From NCBI GenBank assembly GCA_934317205.1, contig CAKREL010000032.1:1-22426 (forward strand): 22,426 nucleotides of DNA. Direction: 5' to 3'. This document shows, one piece after another, positions 6,170 through 13,496 of the stretch (its first letter is position 1; every line of letters begins with the position of its first letter). The position numbers and the translations under genes are program-made. The notes under the pieces are model-generated. The model saw only the letters and a program-made list of their open reading frames with translations. It had not been told where the DNA came from and ran no database searches. This DNA comes from an uncultured Eubacterium sp. (GTDB lineage Bacteria; Bacillota; Clostridia; Lachnospirales; Lachnospiraceae).

Positions 6170-7915
6170 ATGCAATTAAGAAGTCAGGAAATGAGAAAAC
6201 TTGCACCGGAACTTGATCCCCTGCGTATTGGGACAGGGTGGACAAAAGAAGATTTGGGAAAAGTTCAGGTTATGGTTGAGAGTACTTATGGAGACAGTCA
6301 TCCAGGCAGCGGACATCTGAATATTCTTGTAGAAGAAGTACGCAAAGGAATTGCAGAAGAAGGCGGTTTTGGAGCACGTTATCACTGTACAGACATCTGC
6401 GACGGTGAAAGCCAGGGAACAGACGGAATCAACTACAGTCTGGCCAGTCGTGAGATGATCGCCAACATGATCGAGATTCATGCAAATGCAACACCGTTTG
6501 ATGCAGGCGTATATCTTTCAAGCTGTGATAAGGGTGTGCCTGGAAATCTGATCGGACTTGCCAGAGTAAATATTCCTTCTGTCTTTGTCCCGGGTGGAAC
6601 AATGAATGCCGGTCCGGAAATGCTGACTCTGGAACAGCTTGGAATGTATAGCGCAAAGTTTGAACGTGGCGAAATTGATGAAGAGAAGCTTGACTGGGCG
6701 AAATGTAATGCATGCCCGAGTTGTGGCGCATGCTCTTTTATAGGTACTGCATCAACCATGCAGATTATGGCAGAGGCACTTGGTCTTGCACTTCCGGGAA
6801 CAGCACTGATGCCTGCAACGAGTCCGGATCTTCTTGATTTTGCAAGAGAAGCAGGAAGACAGGCAGTGAGAATTGCTCAGATGGAAAATATGCGTCCTTC
6901 AGATATTGTAACTATGGACAGCTTTGAAAATGCAATTCTTGTACATGCTGCAATTTCAGGAAGCACCAACTGTCTGCTTCACATTCCGGCGATTGCCCAT
7001 GAACTTGGAATCGAGATTACAGGTGATACCTTTGACAGGCTGCACAGAAATGCCAGATATCTTCTGGATGTACGTCCTGCAGGTCGCTGGCCGGCTGAAT
7101 GTTTCTACTATGCAGGTGGTGTACCGGCAATCATGGAGGAAATCAAAGAACATCTTCATTTGGATGTAATGACAGTTACAGGAAAGACATTGGGAGAAAA
7201 TCTGGAAGAACTGAAGCGCAACGGATTTTATGAAAAATGTGAAAAATGGCTTCAGGAGTTTAACAAACGTTATAACGTGAATGTTACGAAGGAAGATATT
7301 ATCCGTCCATATGATAAAGCAATTGGAACAGATGGAAGTATTGTTGTTCTCCGTGGAAATCTCGCTCCGGAAGGTGCAGTGATCAAACATACTGCCTGCC
7401 CGAAAGAAATGTTTAAATCTGTTCTTCGTGCGAGACCATTCGACAGTGAAGAAGAATGCCTGGATGCAGTTCTGAAGCATAAGGTTCAGAAGGGAGATGC
7501 AGTATTTATCCGTTACGAAGGACCAAAAGGAAGTGGAATGCCGGAAATGTTCTATACTTCTGAGGCAATCAGCAGTGATAAAGAACTTGGAAAAAGTATT
7601 GCCCTTATCACTGATGGTCGTTTTTCTGGTGCATCTACCGGACCGGTTATCGGACATTGCAGTCCGGAGGCTGTTGATGGAGGTCCGATCGCACTTGTTG
7701 AAGAAGGCGATCTCATTGAAATAGATGTTATGGGAAGAAAACTGAATATCATCGGAATTGCAGGAGAACGCAAGTCTATGGAAGAAATTGATCAAATCCT
7801 TGCAGAAAGACGTAAAAACTGGAAACCGCGTGAACCAAAATACAAGAAAGGTGTGCTGAGACTTTTCAGTCAGCATGCTGCAAGTCCAATGAAGGGAGCT
7901 TATCTGGAGTATTGA
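6170..7915 (+). CDS. IlvD/Edd family sugar-acid dehydratase (probable gluconate dehydratase)
   Basis: An Fe-S dependent dehydratase of 581 residues that removes water from a polyhydroxy acid. By context, gluconate or a related aldonate becomes 2-keto-3-deoxygluconate. Candidate [2Fe-2S] ligands are Cys77 (ICDG), Cys119 (SSCDKG) and Cys188, the last cysteine of CNACPSCGAC. The C-terminal signature ITDGRFSGASTGPVIGH is intact. Length fits the family. Dihydroxy-acid dehydratase (valine/isoleucine synthesis) and 6-phosphogluconate dehydratase are paralogous options. A KDG kinase directly downstream argues that the product is unphosphorylated KDG, hence not Edd itself. ATG 6170 follows GGAGGG (6157-6162) by 7 bases; the ATG at 6155 overlaps that site. 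It is the third gene of the operon, 16 bases after the Crh-like gene. Confidence 0.85.
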   Translation: MQLRSQEMRKLAPELDPLRIGTGWTKEDLGKVQVMVESTYGDSHPGSGHLNILVEEVRKGIAEEGGFGARYHCTDICDGESQGTDGINYSLASREMIANMIEIHANATPFDAGVYLSSCDKGVPGNLIGLARVNIPSVFVPGGTMNAGPEMLTLEQLGMYSAKFERGEIDEEKLDWAKCNACPSCGACSFIGTASTMQIMAEALGLALPGTALMPATSPDLLDFAREAGRQAVRIAQMENMRPSDIVTMDSFENAILVHAAISGSTNCLLHIPAIAHELGIEITGDTFDRLHRNARYLLDVRPAGRWPAECFYYAGGVPAIMEEIKEHLHLDVMTVTGKTLGENLEELKRNGFYEKCEKWLQEFNKRYNVNVTKEDIIRPYDKAIGTDGSIVVLRGNLAPEGAVIKHTACPKEMFKSVLRARPFDSEEECLDAVLKHKVQKGDAVFIRYEGPKGSGMPEMFYTSEAISSDKELGKSIALITDGRFSGASTGPVIGHCSPEAVDGGPIALVEEGDLIEIDVMGRKLNIIGIAGERKSMEEIDQILAERRKNWKPREPKYKKGVLRLFSQHAASPMKGAYLEY

Positions 7916-7917
7916 TT

Positions 7918-8970
7918 ATGAAACATAAATTTATTACGATTGGCGAGATCATGCTTCGACTGACTCCGCCGGACTATGAGAAAATCAGGACAGCAACAAC
8001 GTTTGAAGCAAGATATGGAGGAAGTGAAGCAAATGTGGCGCTTTCCCTTGCAAATCTTGGAATAGATGCATCATTTTTTACAGTAGTTCCGGGAAATAGT
8101 CTTGGAAAAAGCGCTGTTCGTATGATGCGAAGCAATGATGTAAATTGCGACAGTGTAGTTTATTCGACAGAAGAAGAGACACCGACACATCGTCTTGGAA
8201 CATATTATCTGGAGACAGGTTACGGAATCCGCCCAAGTAAAGTAGTGTATGACAGAAAACATAGTGCGTTTTCTGAATATGACTTCAGCAAAACAGATGT
8301 AAAAAAACTTCTGGAAGGTTACACCTGGCTTCATTTGAGTGGTATCACACCTGCACTTGGCAAAAACTGTCAAGAATTGATTCTGACCTGTTTGAAAACG
8401 GCAAAAGAGAGTGGAATGACAGTCAGTTTTGACGGAAATTTCAGAAGTACATTATGGAGTTGGGAGGAAGCACGAGATTTCTGCACCCTTTGCCTTCCGT
8501 ATGTAGATGTTCTTTTTGGAATTGAACCATATCATATCTGGAAAAACGAAGAAAATCATAACGCCGGTGATGTAAAAGATGACATCCCGTTTCAGCCGGA
8601 TCGTGATCAGCAGGAAAAAGTTTTCAAAGCTTTTGTGGAGAGATATCCAAATATTAAATGCATTGCAAGACATGTGCGCTTTGCGCATAGCTGCAGTGAG
8701 AACAGTCTTTCAGCATATCTCTGGCTGAACGGACAGATTTATGAAAGTAACCGACTGACATTTCATATCCTTGACCGTGTCGGAGGTGGTGATGCATTTG
8801 TAAGTGGTATTATTTATGCTCTGATGAATGACTATACACCGGAAGATATTGTAAACTTTGGTGTCGCAGCAAGTGCAGTGAAACATACGATTCATGGCGA
8901 TGGAAATATAACAGATGACGTTTCCCTGATCAGACACGTGATGGAAATGAATTTTGATATAAAAAGATAA
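7918..8970 (+). CDS. kdgK: 2-keto-3-deoxygluconate kinase, PfkB family
   Basis: A cytoplasmic ribokinase-fold sugar kinase (350 residues) that phosphorylates 2-keto-3-deoxygluconate to KDPG with ATP. It shows the N-terminal PfkB pattern FEARYGGSEANVALSLANLG (about residues 29-48) and the C-terminal anion-hole/catalytic motif DRVGGGDAFVSG, with the putative base Asp292. TITIGE-type sheet start and FDGNFRSTLW are typical of KDG kinases. ATG 7918 begins two bases after the dehydratase stop, with CTGGAG 8 bases upstream inside the preceding gene, suggesting translational coupling. The following gene is KDPG aldolase, which makes this assignment firm as a pathway step. Confidence 0.9.
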   Translation: MKHKFITIGEIMLRLTPPDYEKIRTATTFEARYGGSEANVALSLANLGIDASFFTVVPGNSLGKSAVRMMRSNDVNCDSVVYSTEEETPTHRLGTYYLETGYGIRPSKVVYDRKHSAFSEYDFSKTDVKKLLEGYTWLHLSGITPALGKNCQELILTCLKTAKESGMTVSFDGNFRSTLWSWEEARDFCTLCLPYVDVLFGIEPYHIWKNEENHNAGDVKDDIPFQPDRDQQEKVFKAFVERYPNIKCIARHVRFAHSCSENSLSAYLWLNGQIYESNRLTFHILDRVGGGDAFVSGIIYALMNDYTPEDIVNFGVAASAVKHTIHGDGNITDDVSLIRHVMEMNFDIKR

Positions 8971-8995
8971 AAATTGTGAGTGAAAGGAAATTTAA

Positions 8996-9634
8996 ATGAT
9001 GGATATAGCAGAGAAGTTTCAGAAACTTGGAGTTGTTCCGGTAGTTGTATTGGATGATACAAAAGATGCAGTACCGCTTGCAAAGGCACTTGTTGAAGGT
9101 GGTCTTCCGTGTGCGGAAGTGACTTTCCGTACAGAGGCAGCTGAAGAATCTATCCGTCTGATGACAGAACAGTTTCCGGAGATGCTTGTAGGAGCAGGAA
9201 CTGTTCTTACAACAAAGCAGGTGGATGCAGCTGTTGCTTCCGGTGCAAAGTTCATTGTAAGTCCTGGATTTGATCCGGAGATCGTAGACTACTGTCTGGA
9301 AAAAGAAATTCCTGTTTTTCCAGGATGTATTTCACCATCTGAGGTTGCACAGGCAGTAAAAAGAGGTCTTAAAGTCGTAAAATTTTTCCCGGCAGAACCG
9401 GCAGGCGGAGTTGCTATGATCAAAGCGATGGCAGCACCTTATACAGATGTTAAGTTTATGCCAACCGGTGGGATCAATTCAAAAAATCTGGAAGAATATC
9501 TTTCCTGTGATAAGATCATCTGCTGTGGCGGCAGCTGGATGGTAAAAGCGGATCTTGTAAAATCAGGAGAATTTGATAAAATCAAAGATTTGACCGCAGA
9601 AGCACGAAAACTTGTTGATTCCATCCGGAAATAA
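8996..9634 (+). CDS. eda: KDPG/4-hydroxy-2-oxoglutarate aldolase
   Basis: Class I aldolase of 212 residues that splits 2-keto-3-deoxy-6-phosphogluconate into pyruvate and glyceraldehyde-3-phosphate. The catalytic Glu41 (in GLPCAEVTFRT) and Schiff-base Lys129 (in VVKFFPAE) are spaced as Glu45 and Lys133 in the E. coli enzyme. VGAGTVL, SPGFDPE, FPGCISPSE and MPTGGI complete the barrel signatures. It is the last gene of the operon, preceded by AAAGGA at 7 bases from ATG 8996 (ATG 8999 is an alternative) and followed by a clear terminator. With the kinase and dehydratase it completes a semi-phosphorylative Entner-Doudoroff branch. Confidence 0.95.
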   Translation: MMDIAEKFQKLGVVPVVVLDDTKDAVPLAKALVEGGLPCAEVTFRTEAAEESIRLMTEQFPEMLVGAGTVLTTKQVDAAVASGAKFIVSPGFDPEIVDYCLEKEIPVFPGCISPSEVAQAVKRGLKVVKFFPAEPAGGVAMIKAMAAPYTDVKFMPTGGINSKNLEEYLSCDKIICCGGSWMVKADLVKSGEFDKIKDLTAEARKLVDSIRK

Positions 9635-9657
9635 TCAAGTCTATTATTTAAACGAAT

Positions 9658-9695
9658 AGCAGAATCTTGCGTTAATGCAGGGTTCTGCTTTTTTT
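9658..9695 (+). terminator. Intrinsic terminator of the sugar-acid operon
   Basis: AGCAGAATCTTGC (9658-9670) pairs with GCAGGGTTCTGCT (9677-9689), including two G-U pairs, around a 6-base loop. Seven T follow (9689-9695). Confidence 0.85.
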
Positions 9696-9735
9696 GTTTG
9701 ATAGGAAATTACGATGAATTTCCTATCAAACAAAA
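9692..9735. repeat. Long perfect inverted repeat (palindromic element)
   Basis: A 19-bp perfect inverted repeat, TTTTGTTTGATAGGAAATT (9692-9710) and its complement (9717-9735), has a 6-base loop. Its left arm shares the T run of the preceding terminator. Neither strand has a T run after the stem, so it does not look like an ordinary terminator. It may be a dispersed intergenic repeat. Confidence 0.65.
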
Positions 9736-9858
9736 GCACTTCGTGCAAACGATGCGCACTCGCACGAGAAGAGATTCTTGCTTTGCAAGCGTGCTCGGCG
9801 CGGGCAAGAAAGATGTGCTATTGACAATTTTAAACGCGTAAGTGTGTGCTAGCACACT
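9736..9858. other. Stem-loop-rich intergenic stretch with a 14-bp palindrome
   Basis: There is no open frame worth calling. Small stems follow each other: GCAC/GTGC (9736-9746) and CTTGC/GCAAG (9777-9789). TTCTTGC (9775-9781) can alternatively pair with GCAAGAA (9804-9810), so the two folds exclude each other. A TTGACA at 9821-9826 lacks a good -10 partner. A perfect palindrome GTGTGCTAGCACAC lies at 9844-9857 and is a candidate operator for the next operon. Confidence 0.45.
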
Positions 9859-9893
9859 TTCTTGTTATTTTGCATAAAAATAATAAAAAACTG

Positions 9894-9922
9894 TTGAAAT
9901 TTTGCGTAAAGTGTGCTAATTT
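9894..9922 (+). promoter_or_regulatory. Probable promoter of the peptide operon
   Basis: TTGAAA (9894-9899), a 17-base spacer, and an extended -10 TGCTAATTT (9914-9922). The -10 region overlaps GTGTGCTAA, which repeats the half-site of the palindrome at 9844-9857. That points to a regulator binding both sites. About 120 bases of leader follow. Confidence 0.45.
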
Positions 9923-9950
9923 ACAATAAAATACAAACGAAACAACAAAA

Positions 9951-9971
9951 CGTTTATGAAAACCATAAACG
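9951..9971 (+). promoter_or_regulatory. Inverted repeat in the peptide-operon leader
   Basis: CGTTTATG (9951-9958) and CATAAACG (9964-9971) form perfect 8-bp arms around 5 bases, downstream of the predicted start. It could be an operator or a short RNA hairpin. A further small palindrome TATAC-A-GTATA lies at 10011-10021. Confidence 0.4.
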
Positions 9972-10044
9972 AATATATAAAACATAACTAAATAAGAGCG
10001 ACATAAAGTGTATACAGTATATGGAAGAGAAAGGACGCCTGAAT

Positions 10045-10578
10045 ATGGAATTCAAAGAGCTTACGTTGGAGGAATTAACCAGGGGGTATGTCTGGTCGGA
10101 AGAAGAACAGCTATATCAGTGCATTTTCTGTGGGGATAAATTTGAAGAGGGACTGATTTATTCTTCCAGGGGCAAATCCGTGAATGCACATCGTGCGATG
10201 CAGGAGCATATTTTTGATGAGCACGGCAGTGTATTTGAGTGTCTTCTGGATCTGGACAAGCAAATGAACGGGCTTTCTGATGCGCAGAAGGATGTACTGG
10301 AAGGTTTATATTATGAAAAGGACAATAAAGAAATCGGTGAAGAAATGGGGATCAGCGATGCTACTGTCCGGACATATAAATTTAATCTGCAGAAAATGAA
10401 GAGGAGAGCAAGGATTTTTCTGGCGATGATGGAGCAGATTGAAAATGAAGAAATCATTGCCATGCGCAAACGTCTCGAACCGGAACAGAATATGGAGAAT
10501 ATCCGTAAACCACACTTTGATACACAATTTGGAGCAAATCTGCTTCATCCGTTTTTTACACAGTATAATCTCAAATAA
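10045..10578 (+). CDS. Zinc-finger/HTH (LuxR-type) transcriptional regulator, DUF2087-associated type
   Basis: A 177-residue cytoplasmic regulator. The N-terminus has a Cys2-His2 cluster, Cys26 and Cys29 in YQCIFCGDKF and His55 and His60 in EHIFDEHGSVF, likely binding zinc. A LuxR/sigma-4-like HTH follows (about residues 76-122: LSDAQKDVLEGLYY, then NKEIGEEMGISDATVRTYKF). The KMKRRARIFLAMMEQIE helix resembles a Firmicute regulator group that carries DUF2087, but here only about 50 C-terminal residues remain after it. ATG 10045 is preceded by AAGGA at 9 bases; an ATG at 10021 has no ribosome-binding site. It heads the operon with two MFS transporters and two peptidase-family proteins and probably controls it. 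Confidence 0.8.
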   Translation: MEFKELTLEELTRGYVWSEEEQLYQCIFCGDKFEEGLIYSSRGKSVNAHRAMQEHIFDEHGSVFECLLDLDKQMNGLSDAQKDVLEGLYYEKDNKEIGEEMGISDATVRTYKFNLQKMKRRARIFLAMMEQIENEEIIAMRKRLEPEQNMENIRKPHFDTQFGANLLHPFFTQYNLK

Positions 10579-10617
10579 CTATTGAACGGCTTTTTACAGA
10601 AAAGGAAGGAAGAAATC

Positions 10618-11964
10618 ATGAATGGGGACATACATATACAGCAGGTTCAACTCAGACAGAAAAGGAATTTGATTTTATTTATTATCAGTTATGTTATTAA
10701 CAATCTTGCCAGCGGCATTTTGTATGATACTTATGTAAATTATCTGCAGGAAGTGTCATTGCCGACGGCGACATCTTTTTGGGCGTTTTACGGATATGCA
10801 ACATTTTTGAGCGCATTGATTTTGCTGCTTGTTCCGAAAAGTGGATATAAAAAATTGCTGTTGTTCTGTGCGGCATCGACATCCGCAGCATTTTTCTGCG
10901 TTGTGTTTGTAAAGTCGGCAACAATTTTTTATCTGTCAACGCTTCTGGCACTGACCGGAGTACAGCTGCATTTCATTATGTTGGCTCCTTATGTGGCAGC
11001 CTATGCCGGCAGCGCAGGCGGCAAAAGTATTGATTGGTATACGCGTACATATTATATGGGATATGTTGGATATTTCCTGACGACATTCCTTGGTGGTGCA
11101 GCAACTGTTAAACTGTTTTCTTCGCATGCAGGTATTTCTTTTGAAAGAGCAAGAAAATTAACGGAATATATCGCAGATACGACTGGCAGCACCCGTGATG
11201 CTTACCTGGCTGGAAACAGAGATGTCTTGATCATCACCGGTGTTGTGACATTGCTGTCCATCATACCAATCCTCTTCATTCGTGAAGAAAAATCAGATTA
11301 TATCTCTGTGGATGAAACGCAGACAAAGAAGCAGAGCCTGCCGGAGAGGGCACGCGATATCTTGAGCGTGCTGTTTCGGAAAGATGCCATGATGTATTTG
11401 ATCTACTGGGCACTGATCTCCTTTGCAATGGGCTTATTTACTTCTTACTATACTGTATTCCTGAACCGCAACCTGCATATAGATAAAGCGACATCTTCTC
11501 TGCTGGTATCTATTTCTTACGCGGCAATCGTGTTATTTATGTTATTTACACCATTTGTCGTGAAAAAGTTGGGAACAGTGGGAACCATTTGTTTTACAGT
11601 GCTTTTATCGATACCGTTTATGCTGATCATTGCAAACGGCAATCATTTTGGAAAAGCCATGATCCCAATGGTAGGAATTGGTCTGTTTATGAGAGCAGGC
11701 CTTGCCAATCTCGGAAGTCCTGCAGACAGCGCACTTTCGATGATGCTTGCACCGAAAAATCTGCGTCCGGCTTTCACTTCGGTTGTGAACTTTATTGCCG
11801 GGATTGTCAGTATCATCAGCGGTCATTTTACAGGAAGCATCCTTTTTACGACACAGGAAGGATATCGGACAGCCTATTATATTGCTGCCGGTTTATATTT
11901 CGTCGCAGCGCTTGTAATCATTACTTTGTTTAAGAAATATAACAGAAAAGAGGCAGAAGAATGA
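10618..11964 (+). CDS. MFS transporter
   Basis: A major facilitator superfamily membrane transporter of 448 residues with about 12 hydrophobic segments and a central cytoplasmic loop around residues 215-260 (REEKSDYISVDETQTKKQSL). The substrate cannot be read from the sequence. ATG 10618 is preceded by AAGGAAGGA at 7 bases; the TTG at 10582 has no comparable signal. Its TGA stop overlaps the ATG of the M32-like gene (ATGA), implying translational coupling. It is only distantly similar to the second MFS gene of the operon at 13497, so they are not a recent duplication. By context it may move peptides or an amino-acid product. Confidence 0.85.
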   Translation: MNGDIHIQQVQLRQKRNLILFIISYVINNLASGILYDTYVNYLQEVSLPTATSFWAFYGYATFLSALILLLVPKSGYKKLLLFCAASTSAAFFCVVFVKSATIFYLSTLLALTGVQLHFIMLAPYVAAYAGSAGGKSIDWYTRTYYMGYVGYFLTTFLGGAATVKLFSSHAGISFERARKLTEYIADTTGSTRDAYLAGNRDVLIITGVVTLLSIIPILFIREEKSDYISVDETQTKKQSLPERARDILSVLFRKDAMMYLIYWALISFAMGLFTSYYTVFLNRNLHIDKATSSLLVSISYAAIVLFMLFTPFVVKKLGTVGTICFTVLLSIPFMLIIANGNHFGKAMIPMVGIGLFMRAGLANLGSPADSALSMMLAPKNLRPAFTSVVNFIAGIVSIISGHFTGSILFTTQEGYRTAYYIAAGLYFVAALVIITLFKKYNRKEAEE

Positions 11965-13472
11965 CCTATCAGTCACAGCTTACAGAGCTGAGGGGAATGA
12001 TTGAAAAAATAGAATATTACAAATATACCACAGATGCGCTCATTTACTGGGATAAAATTACTTACATGCCCAGAAATGCGATTGAATATCGAAGCAAGGT
12101 CATGTCATTTCTGGCCGGAGAGCAGTATCGGCTGCTTTCCGATAGCAGGTTTCAGAAGCTCATTCGATATTTTAAAGGAAATGCGCAAAATGATTTTGTC
12201 ACCAATGCCATGATCAGAAGATTAGTTCGCAATTCTGAAAGTATTCGTGCAGTTCCGGAAGCAGAGTATCAGAAGTATGTGGAGCTGATTGCAGTTTCAG
12301 AACAGGTATGGGCAGAAGCGAAGGAAAAGAATGACTTTGCCTGCTTTCGTCCGTATCTTGCCCGGATTTTCAAAACTTTCCGCAATTTTGCGGAATACTG
12401 GGGATATGAAAAAGATCCGTACGATGCACTTTTGGGCTATTATGCGGAGGAACTTACGACAGAAACGATCGATACGATGACCGCTCAGTTAAAGCCGGTT
12501 TTGATTGAACTTCTGAATCAGGTTGAGGAAAGAAATAAAAACGGGTCAGCACCGAAAAAGATTGATATCGGACCGGTCAGCCGTGAAAAACAGCAGGCCG
12601 TATGGACGATGATCTTAGAAAAAATAGGTTTCAACTTTGACAGCGGAAGGGTGGATATCGGTTCACATCCGACCATCCTGGCAAATTCTCCTGATGATAT
12701 AAGAGTAGTAAATACATTTTCCGAAAATGGTTTCTGGGGAGGAATTTTTAATATATTACACTGTGGTGGACGAGGGGTCTATAAGCAGTCAATCAGCAGG
12801 GAACTTATGGGAACCCTGCTTGCCGAATCACCGACATTTGCGGTAGAGGAAGCAATCGGAAGATTTTACGAAAATATCATCGGACGGAGCAAGGGGTTCT
12901 GGCAATACATTTATGAGCCACTTACAGACATCCTTCCGCAGTTGAAAACATATACACCGCAGGATTTATTTGAGGCGGTCAATCATGCACAACCGTCTCT
13001 GATCCGGCTGGAAGCAGATGAGCTGACCTATCTGCTTCATATCATTATCCGATATGAATTGGAAAAGGATCTGATCAGTGGTGCGTTGGATATCGATGAT
13101 CTGCCAGATGCATGGAGCAGCAAATATGAAGAATATCTTGGTATCCGACCGGAGCATGATGGGGAAGGCGTGCTGCAGGATATCCACTGGGCAGCTGGCT
13201 ATGTTGGTTTTTTTCCATCATATTTTATGGCAAATGTTACAGCTGCACAGATGGCAGCAGTCATGTCACAGGAAATTGGAGATCTGGATCAACTAATGCA
13301 GCAGCAGTCATTTGATAAGATCAATGAATGGCTTACACAGAATATGTATCGCTATGGCGCAGTTTATTCTGGGCGGGAACTGATGGAAAATGTCTGCCGC
13401 GGAACTTTTTCATCCACTTATTATATTGATTACTTACGGAATAAATTTTCCGAAGTATATAAACTGTTCTAA
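11961..13472 (+). CDS. M32 carboxypeptidase homologue lacking the HExxH zinc site (predicted pseudoenzyme)
   Basis: A full-length (503-residue) member of the thermostable carboxypeptidase Taq (M32) family by fold-wide similarity: IYWDKITYMP near the N-terminus, DPYDALLGYYAEELT, ELEKDLISGALDIDDLPDAW and GVLQDIHWAAGYVGFFPSYFMAN. The metal site is broken. Where family members read HExxH, this protein has H267-C268-G-G-R271, so the catalytic Glu and second zinc His are gone. The HES(G/Q) motif reads E296-E297-A-I, keeping only the third ligand Glu297. HPF and DxRxT are altered to HPT (236-238) and DIRVV (246-250). IRxxAD (R349) and GxxQDxHW (H409), linked to substrate binding, remain intact. It probably binds peptides without classical hydrolysis. 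It overlaps the MFS stop by 4 bases. Confidence 0.85.
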   Translation: MTYQSQLTELRGMIEKIEYYKYTTDALIYWDKITYMPRNAIEYRSKVMSFLAGEQYRLLSDSRFQKLIRYFKGNAQNDFVTNAMIRRLVRNSESIRAVPEAEYQKYVELIAVSEQVWAEAKEKNDFACFRPYLARIFKTFRNFAEYWGYEKDPYDALLGYYAEELTTETIDTMTAQLKPVLIELLNQVEERNKNGSAPKKIDIGPVSREKQQAVWTMILEKIGFNFDSGRVDIGSHPTILANSPDDIRVVNTFSENGFWGGIFNILHCGGRGVYKQSISRELMGTLLAESPTFAVEEAIGRFYENIIGRSKGFWQYIYEPLTDILPQLKTYTPQDLFEAVNHAQPSLIRLEADELTYLLHIIIRYELEKDLISGALDIDDLPDAWSSKYEEYLGIRPEHDGEGVLQDIHWAAGYVGFFPSYFMANVTAAQMAAVMSQEIGDLDQLMQQQSFDKINEWLTQNMYRYGAVYSGRELMENVCRGTFSSTYYIDYLRNKFSEVYKLF

Positions 13473-13496
13473 AAATAAACAAAAAGGAGAAGAATT

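Noticed and set aside
6956..7876. Long minus-strand open frame opposite the dehydratase gene
   Set aside because: It lies wholly antisense to a well-conserved gene, its translation is Cys/Phe/Ile-rich without any motif, and no ribosome-binding site supports it.
9821..9849. Perfect TTGACA as a promoter for the peptide operon
   Set aside because: No acceptable -10 hexamer lies 16-19 bases downstream; the promoter at 9894-9922 fits better.
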